Below are positions 37,611 through 46,908 of a stretch of DNA of 64,000 nt, piece by piece. The stretch is from Paraburkholderia caledonica NBRC 102488 (lineage in GTDB: Bacteria > Pseudomonadota > Gammaproteobacteria > Burkholderiales > Burkholderiaceae). The notes below the pieces were generated by a model. The model did not search any database and was not told the origin of the DNA. It saw nothing but the letters and a program-made list of their open reading frames with translations. The first letter of the stretch is position 1. Every line of letters starts with the position of its first letter. Location: the NCBI RefSeq assembly GCF_000685095.1, contig NZ_BAYE01000004.1:62001-126000 (forward strand), written 5' to 3'. Position numbers and translations under genes: made by a program.

Positions 37611-39263
37611 GTGACGCAATCCGGCATGCACACGCCGCACTCCCCGCAGCCTTCGCAGTCTCCAGCTACACGTCCGCTATTGCTCGAGATGCAGGACATC
37701 GGCATCAGCTTCGGTGGCGTGCCCGCGTTGCGCGGCGCGAATCTCAGCGTCGCGGCGGGCGAAGTGCACGCGCTGATCGGCCAGAACGGCGCAGGCAAAT
37801 CCACCATGATCAAGATCCTGACCGGTGCTTATCGGCGCGGCTCGGGCAGCGTGCGCTTCGAGGGCCGCGAAGTCGATTTCCGCACGCCGAAGCAGGCGCG
37901 AGAAGCGGGTATCAGTACGATCTATCAGGAGATCAACCTGGTGCCGTTCCGCTCGGTGGCCGAGAACATTTTTCTTGGCCGCGAGCCGCGCCGCTTCGGT
38001 CTGATCGATTGGCGCACCGTGCAGCATCGCGCCGCCGCACTACTCGACTCGTTCGGTTTGCATATCGATGTGAAGAAACCGGTGGGTCGCTATTCGACCG
38101 CCATTCAGCAAATGGTGGCACTCGCGCGCGCCGTTTCTTCCGACGCGAAGATGGTCATCATGGACGAATCCACTTCGTCGCTCGACGAACGTGAAGTGGA
38201 GTTGCTGTTCACCGTGGTGCGCAAGCTGCGTGACGACGGGCGCGCCGTGATCTTCGTGTCGCATCGGCTGGACGAACTGTATGCGCTTTGCGACCGCGTC
38301 ACGGTGATGCGCGACGGTCAGACCGTTGCGCAAAGCACGATGGCTGAGATGGACAAGCTGCAACTCGTGACGACGATGCTCGGCCGTACGCTTGCTGCCG
38401 TCGTCCACGACGATCCCGCAGCACGCGAAGCGAATCTCGCACGACGCGGCAAGCAGGCCATCGCCGCGCGCGATCTCGGCGCGCATCCGAAAGTGAGCGA
38501 CGTCTCGCTCGAAGTGCATGCGGGCGAAGCCGTGGGTCTGGCGGGCCTGCTCGGTTCAGGGCGTACCGAAACCATGCGGCTGATGTTCGGCGCCGATCCG
38601 CTGGAGCGCGGGTCGGTTTCGATCGACGGTGCAACGGTAACGCTGAAATCGCCGCAAGACGCAATCGCGCGCGGTCTCGCGTATCTGACCGAAGACCGCA
38701 AGGCCGAAGGCATCGTTCCGGAACTGTCGGTGCGCGACAACCTCACGCTCGTCTGTCTGCGCACGTTGACGAGAAACGGCATCGTCGATGTGAAGAAACA
38801 GCAGGCGATTGTCGACCGCTTCATTGCGTCGCTCGGCATCAAGCTGCGCTCTGCCGATCAACCCATCCGCGAACTGTCGGGCGGCAATCAGCAGAAAGTG
38901 CTGCTCGCGCGTTGGCTCGCCGCCGAGCCGTCGCTTTTGCTGCTCGACGAACCGACGCGCGGCATCGACGTGGGTGCAAAGGCGGATGTCGCGAAGATCG
39001 TGCGCGAATTGCGCGACGCGGGACTCGCGGTGCTCATGTCCGCTTCTGAGCTGGAAGAGCTGACGGCGGTGGCCGACCGCGCGGTCGTGATTCGCGACGG
39101 CCGGACCGTCGCGGAACTGAACGGCGCCGAAATGAGCGAGAGCGCGATCATGGACGCCATCGCCTACGGCGGCGACAGCAGTTCGCAGCTGGCCGAAGCG
39201 GCGCAGTCGGCGAGTGCCGCTCATATCGAAGACGCGCTGGAGGGCGACCGTCATGGTGTTTAA
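37611..39263 (+). CDS. ytfR: Sugar ABC transporter ATPase with two nucleotide-binding domains, YtfR-like
   Basis: 550 residues from GTG at 37611 (AGGAGG seven bases upstream). First ABC domain: Walker A GQNGAGKST (57-65), Walker B VIMDEST. The second has a degenerate Walker A (GLAGLLGSGRTE), the signature ELSGGNQQK and Walker B LLLLDEPTRGIDVGAK. Duplicated ABC proteins of this form drive monosaccharide import (RbsA/MglA/AraG/YtfR). Confidence 0.9.
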   Translation: MTQSGMHTPHSPQPSQSPATRPLLLEMQDIGISFGGVPALRGANLSVAAGEVHALIGQNGAGKSTMIKILTGAYRRGSGSVRFEGREVDFRTPKQAREAGISTIYQEINLVPFRSVAENIFLGREPRRFGLIDWRTVQHRAAALLDSFGLHIDVKKPVGRYSTAIQQMVALARAVSSDAKMVIMDESTSSLDEREVELLFTVVRKLRDDGRAVIFVSHRLDELYALCDRVTVMRDGQTVAQSTMAEMDKLQLVTTMLGRTLAAVVHDDPAAREANLARRGKQAIAARDLGAHPKVSDVSLEVHAGEAVGLAGLLGSGRTETMRLMFGADPLERGSVSIDGATVTLKSPQDAIARGLAYLTEDRKAEGIVPELSVRDNLTLVCLRTLTRNGIVDVKKQQAIVDRFIASLGIKLRSADQPIRELSGGNQQKVLLARWLAAEPSLLLLDEPTRGIDVGAKADVAKIVRELRDAGLAVLMSASELEELTAVADRAVVIRDGRTVAELNGAEMSESAIMDAIAYGGDSSSQLAEAAQSASAAHIEDALEGDRHGV

Positions 39264-40314
39264 GCTGGACACGGAGTCTATGCAAAGCGAGCCGCAGGCC
39301 GGGCAGGAAGCCAGACCGCAACCCGGCAGCGAAGCGTCGCCTCAGCGGACAAGTTCGCCGACTTCCCAAGCCACCGGCGTGCGCAACTGGCGGCGCCTCG
39401 CGATGCAACGAGAAGTGATCGTCCTGCTCGCGATGGTGCTGTTCAACCTGATCTTCACGCCGCATTTCTGGTCGCTACAGACGTTCAACGTGAATCTCAC
39501 GCAGGTGGTGACGATCGTGATCGTCGGGATCGGCATGACGCTCGTGGTCGCGACAGGCGGCATCGATTTGTCGGTCGGCGCGTCGATGGCCATCTCGGGC
39601 GCGCTCGCACCGATGCTGTTCCTCAACATACCCGGACCCGGCGGCATCGCTCTGGCGTTTGTACTGCCGGTGCTGGCCGCGGCGTTGTGCGGTGTCTTCA
39701 ACGGATTGCTGGTAACAAGGCTCGCCGTTCAACCGATTGTCGCGACGCTCGTACTCTTCATCGCCGGACGCGGCATTGCCCAGGTCGTCACCGACGGCAG
39801 CCTGCAGGCATTCAATACGCCGGCCTTCCAGTGGATTGCGCTTGGCAAGGTCGCGGGCGTGCCGTTCCAGGTGCTCCTCATGCTCGCGCTGGTGGTCGCA
39901 TTCGCGTGGGTCGTGCGTAAGACGCTGTTCGGCCAGTATCTGCTGATCACCGGCGGCAACGAGAAGGCGGCTTATCTGTCGGGCGTGCCGACGGCGAGCG
40001 TCAAGCTGATCGCCTACACGCTGTGTGCGGCGCTGGCCGGACTCGCGGGGCTGATCTCGATCTCCGTTAATTCTTCGTCGGATGCGAACGTGGTCGGGCT
40101 CGGCATCGAACTCGATGCGATCGCAGCGGTCGCGGTGGGCGGCACGGCGCTGACCGGCGGCAAGGCGTTTATCGGCGGCACGCTGGTCGGCGCGTTGATC
40201 ATCCAGTTGCTGCGATACACGTTGCTCGCGCACGGCATTCCCGATGCAGCCGCGCTCGTGGTGAAGGCCGGCATTATCGTCGCCGCGGTGTACGTGCAGC
40301 GGCGCTCGCGCTAA
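39253..40314 (+). CDS. ytfT: Sugar ABC transporter permease, YtfT-like
   Basis: 353 residues from the ATG at 39253, which overlaps the ATPase gene end and has GGAGG nine bases before it. The first 50 residues are polar and unusual for the family. Then about ten hydrophobic segments with the permease motifs GMTLVVATGGIDLSVGAS and IAAVAVGGTALTGGKA. RbsC-type inner-membrane subunit. Confidence 0.9.
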   Translation: MVFKLDTESMQSEPQAGQEARPQPGSEASPQRTSSPTSQATGVRNWRRLAMQREVIVLLAMVLFNLIFTPHFWSLQTFNVNLTQVVTIVIVGIGMTLVVATGGIDLSVGASMAISGALAPMLFLNIPGPGGIALAFVLPVLAAALCGVFNGLLVTRLAVQPIVATLVLFIAGRGIAQVVTDGSLQAFNTPAFQWIALGKVAGVPFQVLLMLALVVAFAWVVRKTLFGQYLLITGGNEKAAYLSGVPTASVKLIAYTLCAALAGLAGLISISVNSSSDANVVGLGIELDAIAAVAVGGTALTGGKAFIGGTLVGALIIQLLRYTLLAHGIPDAAALVVKAGIIVAAVYVQRRSR

Positions 40315-40333
40315 CGTCAGGAACCTTATCGCG

Positions 40334-41299
40334 ATGAAAAAGAATCTGCCTATCCTGCTCGCGCTGGTTGCGCTCGTCGTGCTCGGCCTCGTGCGCTACC
40401 AGCATTTCGCGTCGGCGTACAACATCACTTCGTTCTGGCGCTACAACTCGATGTTCGCACTGATCTCGGTCGGCATGGCGTTCGTGATCATCACGGGCGG
40501 CATCGACTTGTCTGTGGGAACGGTCGCGGCCATGTCGAGCGTCGTGGCCGCACTGGCGAGCGCGCACGGAGGCTGGGTCGCCGTGGTCGCGGGTTGCGCG
40601 GCCGGGCTTGCCGTCGGCGTGCTGAACGGAGTGATCATCACGCGGCTGAAAATCCTGCCCTTCATCGTGACGCTCGCGACGAGCCTCGGCGCACACGGCG
40701 TCGCGCTGCTGCTCGGCAAGAACGATGCAGTGTCGATCGCCTCGGATTCGAATTTCGCTAATTTCGGCCAAGGCGATCTGTTCGGCTTGCCCATTCCCGG
40801 CATCGTCGCCGCGCTGGTCGCCGTGGCCGGCTGGCTTGCGCTGCGCAGCACGCGCTTCGGGCGGCATTCGCTCGCCATCGGCGGAAGTGAGGAAGCGGCG
40901 CGGCTGATGGGCCTGAACGTGGACCGCACGCTCGTGATGGCCTATGCGGTCAGCGGCCTGCTCGCCGGCATGGCGGGCGTGATCCTGGCCGCGCAGTTCG
41001 GCGCTGGGCAGCCGAACGAGGGCGTCGGCTGGGAGTTGTTCGCGATCTCCGCAGTGGTGCTCGGCGGCACGTTGCTCACGGGCGGAGAAGGCTCGATTGC
41101 AATGACGATTGCCGGCGTGTTGTTGCTCGGCCTCGTGTTCAATCTGCTGAACTTCGAGAACGGCCTCGGGTTTATCAGCCTGTCGGCGTACTGGCAATCG
41201 GTGATTCGAGGCGTGTTTCTGCTGCTCGTCATCGTTTTGCAAGCAAGAGTGTTGAAGCAGCGGAGCAACAAGCGGATGGACGCAGCCGCGCAGAGTTAG
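40334..41299 (+). CDS. yjfF: Sugar ABC transporter permease, YjfF-like
   Basis: 321 residues, a second RbsC-type permease: GMAFVIITGGIDLSVGTVAAM, FAISAVVLGGTLLTGGEGS and a short basic tail. It starts 20 bases after the YtfT gene. Two different permease genes distinguish the Ytf/Yjf galactofuranose-type transporter from ribose or arabinose systems with one. Confidence 0.9.
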   Translation: MKKNLPILLALVALVVLGLVRYQHFASAYNITSFWRYNSMFALISVGMAFVIITGGIDLSVGTVAAMSSVVAALASAHGGWVAVVAGCAAGLAVGVLNGVIITRLKILPFIVTLATSLGAHGVALLLGKNDAVSIASDSNFANFGQGDLFGLPIPGIVAALVAVAGWLALRSTRFGRHSLAIGGSEEAARLMGLNVDRTLVMAYAVSGLLAGMAGVILAAQFGAGQPNEGVGWELFAISAVVLGGTLLTGGEGSIAMTIAGVLLLGLVFNLLNFENGLGFISLSAYWQSVIRGVFLLLVIVLQARVLKQRSNKRMDAAAQS

Positions 41300-41883
41300 G
41301 CGCGGTGGACTGGGTAGAGCGCGGCGCCCAGCCGCGCCGGGCTGCCGCCAGGCCGCTCCATGCGGCTTTTTCTGGCGCGTTTGCCTGCTTTATCGGCAGG
41401 GTCTATGCTGCGCCGCACGGCAGGTTTCGGTATTATCCCGAAAATGTTGGCCGCGGCGCACCTACCCGGCGCAAGCCGACAGCCAATGGCGACCGCCCGT
41501 CGCGGCTTTCGCCCATCGCCGTACCCATGGTGAAGCGCGGCTGCAATCACGCCAGGTTTTCCCGCCGCCGATCGCACTCGGATCGCACTCAGATCCGGCG
41601 CGGGCGCTTTCAAACCAGTGATCCGCTTGACGACCGCAGGCCGATAACCGTCGCCTGGACTGCTGTATCGGTGCCAGGCGCAGTGCTTTTGGCCGCGCTT
41701 CTGGCGGCGCTTGTCTCTGTATTTGTCGCGCCCTATCGCCCGCGCCACGGCCCACCGGCTGCGGGCGCGGTAAAATAATGGATTGCGCGCACTTCCCGTT
41801 CGCGGGTGAGCGCAGCATCGCCCTTGCCGTGCCGGCCGGCTTGAACGACTGGCCGCCTTTGTTTTCGCACTATCCAAGAAGCC
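41300..41883. other. Intergenic region before fpr
   Basis: 584 bases. Frames on both strands cross it (157 and 193 residues) but are Arg/Pro-rich and unlike any protein I know, so I leave them out. Promoter of fpr is expected in its last part. Confidence 0.45.
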
Positions 41884-42654
41884 ATGAGCAACCTCAATTC
41901 ACAAACCGTCCTGAGCGTCCATCACTGGACCGATACGCTTTTCAGCTTCACCTGCACGCGCGATCCGTCGTTCCGTTTCGAAAACGGCCAGTTCACGATG
42001 GTGGGCCTCGAAGTCGACGGCAAGCCGCTGATCCGCGCTTACAGCCTCGCAAGTGCGAACTACGAAGAACATCTCGAATTCCTGAGCATCAAGGTGCAGG
42101 ACGGCCCGCTCACGTCGCGTTTGCAGCACCTGAAGGTGGGCGACCAGGTGCTGATCGGCAAAAAGCCGGTCGGCACGCTGATGGCCGACAACCTGCTGCC
42201 GGGCAAGACGCTGTGGCTGTTGTCCACCGGCACGGGCCTCGCGCCGTTCATGTCGATCATTAAAGATCCGGACATTTACGACCGTTACGAGCGCGTGGTT
42301 CTCACGCACACCTGCCGTTTCGTCGACGAACTGGCGTACAAGGAATACATCACCGACCACCTGCCGGCGCACGAGCATCTCGGCGAACTGGTGCAGGAAA
42401 AGCTTCTGTATTACCCAACCGTCACGCGTGAGCCGTTCCAGAACCGTGGCCGCATTACCGAACTGATCGAAACCGAAAAGCTGTTCGCCGACCTCGGCGT
42501 GCCCGGCTTCTCGCTCGAAGACGACCGCGTGATGCTCTGCGGCAGCCCGCACATGCTGCGCGACACGCGCAAACTGCTCGACGACCTGGGCTTCCAGGAA
42601 GGCAGCAACAATGCGCCGGGCCATTACGTGGTGGAAAAAGCGTTCGTCGGTTAA
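41884..42654 (+). CDS. fpr: Ferredoxin/flavodoxin-NADP+ reductase
   Basis: 256 residues. FAD-binding RAYSLASANYEEHLEF (RxYS motif), then NADP-binding LLSTGTGLAPFMSII and MLCGSPHMLRDT, ending in EKAFVG, the C-terminal form of bacterial (subclass I) Fpr. Supplies or takes electrons between NADPH and ferredoxin or flavodoxin, often in oxidative stress. Confidence 0.95.
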   Translation: MSNLNSQTVLSVHHWTDTLFSFTCTRDPSFRFENGQFTMVGLEVDGKPLIRAYSLASANYEEHLEFLSIKVQDGPLTSRLQHLKVGDQVLIGKKPVGTLMADNLLPGKTLWLLSTGTGLAPFMSIIKDPDIYDRYERVVLTHTCRFVDELAYKEYITDHLPAHEHLGELVQEKLLYYPTVTREPFQNRGRITELIETEKLFADLGVPGFSLEDDRVMLCGSPHMLRDTRKLLDDLGFQEGSNNAPGHYVVEKAFVG

Positions 42655-42686
42655 GCCGATTGTCGCGGCCCGCGCCGCAAGTCGCG

Positions 42687-42716
42687 TAAAAGGAGCCTTC
42701 TGGCTCCTTTTTTTTC
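42687..42716 (+). terminator. Terminator of fpr
   Basis: AAAAGGAGCC and GGCTCCTTTT around a 4-base loop, followed by more T residues. Confidence 0.9.
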
Positions 42717-43072
42717 GCAGTTACAATTGGGCGTCACATAATTGACGTTTAATGTTGGAATTCTTCCTACAAAAGCGCCAGTGACCGACGTCGATCATTG
42801 CTCCTGATATTCGCGCTAACCCTTGGTGCGCCTGTATTTTTCCTCTTTTTAAGATATGATCGCGGCGCACTGGCGGTCGATTTTGTTGTGGCTCCTGGTG
42901 CGCCGCGCTTGTTACTGAATGTAAATTTCGTTACGTTTGCGGTCGCGAATTTGCCTCGCGCTTTTTCCAATGCGGGCCGTCCGCGGTGTGCTGAGACCTT
43001 ATGCATTCTTTCGTTTTCGCGGCGCCGATGCGCCACTCTGTCGTTGTCCGCGCCGCTTGCTGAGAGAAAGTC
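42717..43072. other. AT-rich intergenic region before the histidine kinase gene
   Basis: About 355 bases with T-rich patches near 42835-42860 (TTTTTCCTCTTTTTAAGATATGAT). Promoter expected; elements not assigned. No gene seen. Confidence 0.4.
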
Positions 43073-43933
43073 ATGGATACGTCGACTGTTGTCCGATTAA
43101 CCGCCCATTCGCCGACGCCGTTGCTGCGCGACGGTTTCGACGCGAGCGGTGTGACCGCTGCGTCGGCTGAGCGCGAACTCGCGCGGCTGCGCGCTCGGGT
43201 GCGTGAACTTTCCACGGAACTCCTCAGGGCGCAGGAAGCGGCTTGCCGCCATGTTGCGCGCGAACTGCACGACGGCGTGGGCGCCGAGTTGACCGCCACG
43301 CGCTTCGCGCTCGCCGGCGTTGAAACATGGTTACCCGCCGACGCTCCCGCACAATGCTCGGCGGCGCTCGCCGTCGCGAACCGCTCGCTCGACGCCGTCT
43401 GCACCGCGACGCGTCAGGCCGTGGCGGAACTGCACGCACCGGCGCTAGAAGCGGGCATCGTCGGCGCGCTTTCGCAATGGACCGGTGATTTCGCCGCGCG
43501 CACGCAGTTGCGCACGAGTTTCGTCTGCGCGGCCGACGTCCGTCTCACGCGGCTACCCGGCGACGCAGCGCTAGCCGTGTTTCGCGTCGCGCAGGAGGCG
43601 CTCAACAACATCGCCAAACATGCACGCGCCCAATCCGCCGACGTACGCATCGAGACAAGCCGCCGCCACCTCACGCTGATAGTCAGCGACGACGGAATCG
43701 GCGTTTCGCGCAACGCCCAGCGGCGCAATGGTCATTTCGGCTTGAGCGGAATGAAGGCGCGCTGCGCCGCCTTCGACGGCACGCTGCGCGTAGCTGCGCG
43801 GCGCGACAAGAACGACAGCCCGCGCGGTAACAGCGGCGAAGTCCCGCGCGGCACGCTCGTGCGCGCGCGCTTCGCGTGGGACGCGATGCTCGCCGACGGG
43901 CACGCCGCCGGACTGCGCGCGGTGCAATCGTGA
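43073..43933 (+). CDS. NarX/DegS-type sensor histidine kinase, soluble
   Basis: 286 residues. HisKA_3 dimerisation box RHVARELHDGVGAELTA with His66, N box FRVAQEALNNIAKHA, G box SDDGIGV. No membrane segment or sensing domain precedes the kinase core apart from a 40-residue N-terminal part with a coiled coil, so the signal is cytoplasmic or comes from a partner. It precedes its response regulator by 10 bases. Confidence 0.9.
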   Translation: MDTSTVVRLTAHSPTPLLRDGFDASGVTAASAERELARLRARVRELSTELLRAQEAACRHVARELHDGVGAELTATRFALAGVETWLPADAPAQCSAALAVANRSLDAVCTATRQAVAELHAPALEAGIVGALSQWTGDFAARTQLRTSFVCAADVRLTRLPGDAALAVFRVAQEALNNIAKHARAQSADVRIETSRRHLTLIVSDDGIGVSRNAQRRNGHFGLSGMKARCAAFDGTLRVAARRDKNDSPRGNSGEVPRGTLVRARFAWDAMLADGHAAGLRAVQS

Positions 43934-43943
43934 GCGAGCCGTC

Positions 43944-44600
43944 ATGAGTCTGCGCATCCTGCTCACCGACGATCACGCCGTGGTGCGCCAGGGCGTGCGT
44001 CAATTGCTGCTCGATCGCGGCGTGGCGCGCGAGGTCACCGAGGCGCAGACCGGCGCCGAAGCGCTCGACGCCGTCGCCGTCCAGAGCTACGACGTGGTGT
44101 TGCTCGACATTTCGCTGCCGGACATGAACGGCGTCGAAGTACTCAAGCGCCTGAAACGCAAGGCACCGCGTGTGGCGGTGCTGATGTTCTCGATGTACCG
44201 CGAGGATCAGTATGCGGTGCGCGCGCTGAAGGCCGGCGCCGCGGGCTATCTGTCGAAGACCGTCGACGCCGCCCAGATGATCGGCGCGATCCAGCAGGTC
44301 GCCGCGGGCCGCAAGTACGTGAGCCCGGCGATGGCGGAGGCGCTGGCCGATTACGTCTCTTTCGACGGCGAACAGTTGCCGCACGAAAAGCTCTCCGACC
44401 GTGAATACCAGACGCTGTGCATGCTCGCTTCGGGGAAACGGCTGACCGACATCGCCGAAGCACTGTCGCTGTCGGTGAAAACGGTGAGCGTGTATCGCAC
44501 CCGTCTGCTCGAAAAGATGAAGCTGCGCAACAACGCAGAACTCACTTTCTACGTGATGAGCAACCGCCTCGTCGACCTGAATCCGGCGATGGCGGGCTGA
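43944..44600 (+). CDS. NarL/FixJ-family response regulator
   Basis: 218 residues. Receiver domain with the acidic pair Asp9-Asp10, phosphoacceptor Asp55 (VVLLDISLPD) and Lys in LSKTVD; C-terminal LuxR-type HTH REYQTLCMLASGKRLTDIA, LSLSVKTVSVYRTRL. Its partner is the kinase just upstream. Layout resembles UvrY/GacA-like regulators; target unknown. Confidence 0.9.
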   Translation: MSLRILLTDDHAVVRQGVRQLLLDRGVAREVTEAQTGAEALDAVAVQSYDVVLLDISLPDMNGVEVLKRLKRKAPRVAVLMFSMYREDQYAVRALKAGAAGYLSKTVDAAQMIGAIQQVAAGRKYVSPAMAEALADYVSFDGEQLPHEKLSDREYQTLCMLASGKRLTDIAEALSLSVKTVSVYRTRLLEKMKLRNNAELTFYVMSNRLVDLNPAMAG

Positions 44601-44795
44601 ACCGCCGCTTGCTATCGCTCTTGCTGCTTCTTTCTCGCTTTCGTCGCCGCCTTGCGACGTTGAGCAAATTATCCGGCGATCACGCCAGCCCAAAAGCGCG
44701 TCCCAAAAAGGTGCATAGGGCGCGCATCCGCTAAAATTGAGGGTTTCCCCGACATTCGGCGCGCGACGCGCGTGCACTACTGGAGACCCCCGCCA

Positions 44796-46187
44796 ATGTC
44801 CCTCTTCCGCAAAAAGAGCGTCGAGCACATGATCGCGACGAGCGCTCAGAATGCCGGCCTGAAAAAAGCGCTCGGCGCGCTCGACCTCACGTTTCTCGGC
44901 GTCGGCGCCATCATCGGCACCGGCATTTTTGTGCTCACGGGCACGGGCGCTGTGCAGGCCGGCCCTGCGCTGATGGTCTCGTTTCTGATCGCCGCCGTGG
45001 CCTGCGGCTTTGCCGCACTGGCATATGCCGAGTTCGCGTCGACCATTCCTGTCGCGGGCTCTATCTATACCTATTCGTACGCGACGCTGGGCGAACTCGC
45101 CGCGTGGATCATCGGCTGGGATTTGATGCTCGAATATGGGCTCGCGACCTCGGCTGTGTCCGTTGGCTGGTCGGGGTACTTGCAATCGCTGCTGTCGGGC
45201 TTTGGCGTCTCGCTGCCGGTCGCGCTGACCGCGGCGCCCGGCGCGCTGCCGGGCCACGAAACGATCTTCAATCTGCCCGCGTTCCTCGTGATGATGGCGA
45301 TTACCGCCCTGTTGTCGGTGGGCGTGCGGGAATCCGCGCGGATCAACAACATCATGGTCGCGATCAAGGTGGTCGTGGTGCTGCTGGTTATCGCCGTGGG
45401 CGTATTTCACGTGACGCCGGCCAACTGGCATCCGTTTATGCCGAACGGCTGGAACGGCGTGTTCGGCGCGGCGGCGGTGATGTTCTTCGCGTTCATCGGC
45501 TTCGACTCGGTGTCATCTGCCGCCGAAGAGGTCAAAAACCCGAAGCGCGATCTGCCCATCGGCATCATTGCGTCGCTCGGCGTGTGCGCGGTGTTGTACG
45601 TGGCGGTCGCGGCCGTCGTGACCGGCATCGTGCCGTCGGCGCAGTTCGCGAACATTTCACATCCGGTGTCGTACGCATTGCAGGTGGTGGGGCAAAAGTG
45701 GGTGGCGGGGTTTATCGACCTTGGTGCGGTGCTCGGCATGCTCACCGTGATTCTCGTGATGGCTTACGGCCAGACCCGCGTGATCTTCGCGATGTCGCGC
45801 GACGGCTTGCTGCCCGCGCGACTCTCGCGCGTGCATCCGCGCTTTGCGACGCCGTTTTTCACCACATGGCTCGTCGGCATTTTCTTCGGGCTGGTCGGAG
45901 CGCTGGTGCCGCTGAATGTGCTGGCCGAATTGATCAACATTGGCACGCTCGCCGCATTCTCGATGGTGTCGATTGCGGTTCTCGTCTTGCGTAAGACGCA
46001 TCCTGAATTGCCGCGGGCGTTCCGCTGCCCGGGTGTGCCGGTGGTGCCGGTGCTTGCCGTCGCGTCATGCGTGTTTTTGATGGCGAATCTGCAAGCCGTG
46101 ACGTGGGTTGCCTTTGTGGTGTGGCTTCTGATCGGGATGGTGATTTATTTCGGGTACTCGCGGCGTCGGTCGCATCTGGCCAGGTAG
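44796..46187 (+). CDS. Amino-acid permease, APC superfamily (cationic amino-acid transporter type)
   Basis: 463 residues from the ATG at 44796 (GGAG upstream). Twelve membrane segments. ALDLTFLGVGAIIGTGIFVLTG is the APC signature in TM1, and FFAFIGFDSVSSAAEEVKNPKRDLP is typical of the YfnA/CAT branch. Imports or exchanges amino acids; specificity not readable. Confidence 0.9.
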   Translation: MSLFRKKSVEHMIATSAQNAGLKKALGALDLTFLGVGAIIGTGIFVLTGTGAVQAGPALMVSFLIAAVACGFAALAYAEFASTIPVAGSIYTYSYATLGELAAWIIGWDLMLEYGLATSAVSVGWSGYLQSLLSGFGVSLPVALTAAPGALPGHETIFNLPAFLVMMAITALLSVGVRESARINNIMVAIKVVVVLLVIAVGVFHVTPANWHPFMPNGWNGVFGAAAVMFFAFIGFDSVSSAAEEVKNPKRDLPIGIIASLGVCAVLYVAVAAVVTGIVPSAQFANISHPVSYALQVVGQKWVAGFIDLGAVLGMLTVILVMAYGQTRVIFAMSRDGLLPARLSRVHPRFATPFFTTWLVGIFFGLVGALVPLNVLAELINIGTLAAFSMVSIAVLVLRKTHPELPRAFRCPGVPVVPVLAVASCVFLMANLQAVTWVAFVVWLLIGMVIYFGYSRRRSHLAR

Positions 46188-46201
46188 CGGGTGGTTGCTG
46201 A

Positions 46202-46245
46202 GGGCGGGCAAAAAACCCCTCATAGCGCGCCCGCCCGATTTGTGC
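46202..46245 (+). terminator. Possible terminator after the permease gene
   Basis: GGGCGGGC and GCCCGCCC (46202-46209, 46229-46236) form a stem with a 19-base loop, followed by GATTTGT. A weak U-tract makes this tentative. Confidence 0.4.
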
Positions 46246-46355
46246 TTTACTTTTCGGCAGACTCATAAAAACCGCAGCACCCTAATCGGGCCCATGAAGG
46301 CAGGCTGAAGGAAAAGACAAAACGGTCCGGTTTCACCCCATAAGGAGACGACTTC

Positions 46356-46898
46356 ATGGCGATCAGCATCAGTCTGACGGTGAACGGCGCGCCCATCAGC
46401 GCTTCAGTCGAGCCCGGCACCCTGCTTGTGCAGTTCCTTCGCGATCAACTCCGGCTCACCGGCACGCACGTCGGCTGCGATACGGCCCAATGCGGCGCAT
46501 GCACCGTCCACCTCGACGGCCGCGCAATCAAATCCTGCAATATCCTCGCGGCCCAAGCGGACGGCGCGCAGATCACCACCATTGAAGGCCTCGCCAAAGA
46601 CGGCGCGCTGCATCCAATGCAAGCCGCCTTCAAACACTGTCACGGCCTGCAGTGCGGCTTCTGTACACCCGGCATGGTGATGAGCGCGATCTCCCTCGTG
46701 CAGCGTCAGCCAGATCTCACCGGCGAAGACGTCCGCACGCAACTGGACGGCAATCTATGCCGCTGCACTGGCTACCACAACATCGTCAAGGCAGTGCTCG
46801 AGGGCGCCGAAGGGATGAAGTCCTCCGGCACAGCCAACGCCACCGCAAATGCCGATGCGAATGCATCGGCAAACGCCAACGCAGCGGCCACCGCCTGA
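46356..46898 (+). CDS. coxS: Molybdenum hydroxylase small [2Fe-2S] subunit (CoxS-like)
   Basis: 180 residues. Plant-type ferredoxin cluster motif [15 protein letters not shown] with a later Cys (KSCN), then the second cluster CGFCTPGM and [10 protein letters not shown]: the two [2Fe-2S] sites of the xanthine oxidase family small subunit. The last 25 residues are an Ala/Asn repeat not found in most family members. It passes electrons from the Mo site to FAD. First gene of the cluster; strong AAGGAG at the start. Confidence 0.9.
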   Translation: MAISISLTVNGAPISASVEPGTLLVQFLRDQLRLTGTHVGCDTAQCGACTVHLDGRAIKSCNILAAQADGAQITTIEGLAKDGALHPMQAAFKHCHGLQCGFCTPGMVMSAISLVQRQPDLTGEDVRTQLDGNLCRCTGYHNIVKAVLEGAEGMKSSGTANATANADANASANANAAATA

Positions 46899-46908
46899 GG
46901 AGCCGACG

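Noticed and set aside
40274..41242. 322-codon reverse frame
   Set aside because: Antisense to the YjfF-like permease; composition of His/Asp/Arg repeats is a translation shadow.
41305..41778. 157-codon forward frame in the gap before fpr
   Set aside because: Arg/Pro-rich, no ribosome binding site, no family; equally long frames occur on the other strand here.
43683..45431. 582-codon open frame on the reverse strand
   Set aside because: It runs antisense through the kinase, response regulator and permease genes, all of which have clear families; its product is Arg/His/Gln-rich, typical of a shadow in high-GC DNA.
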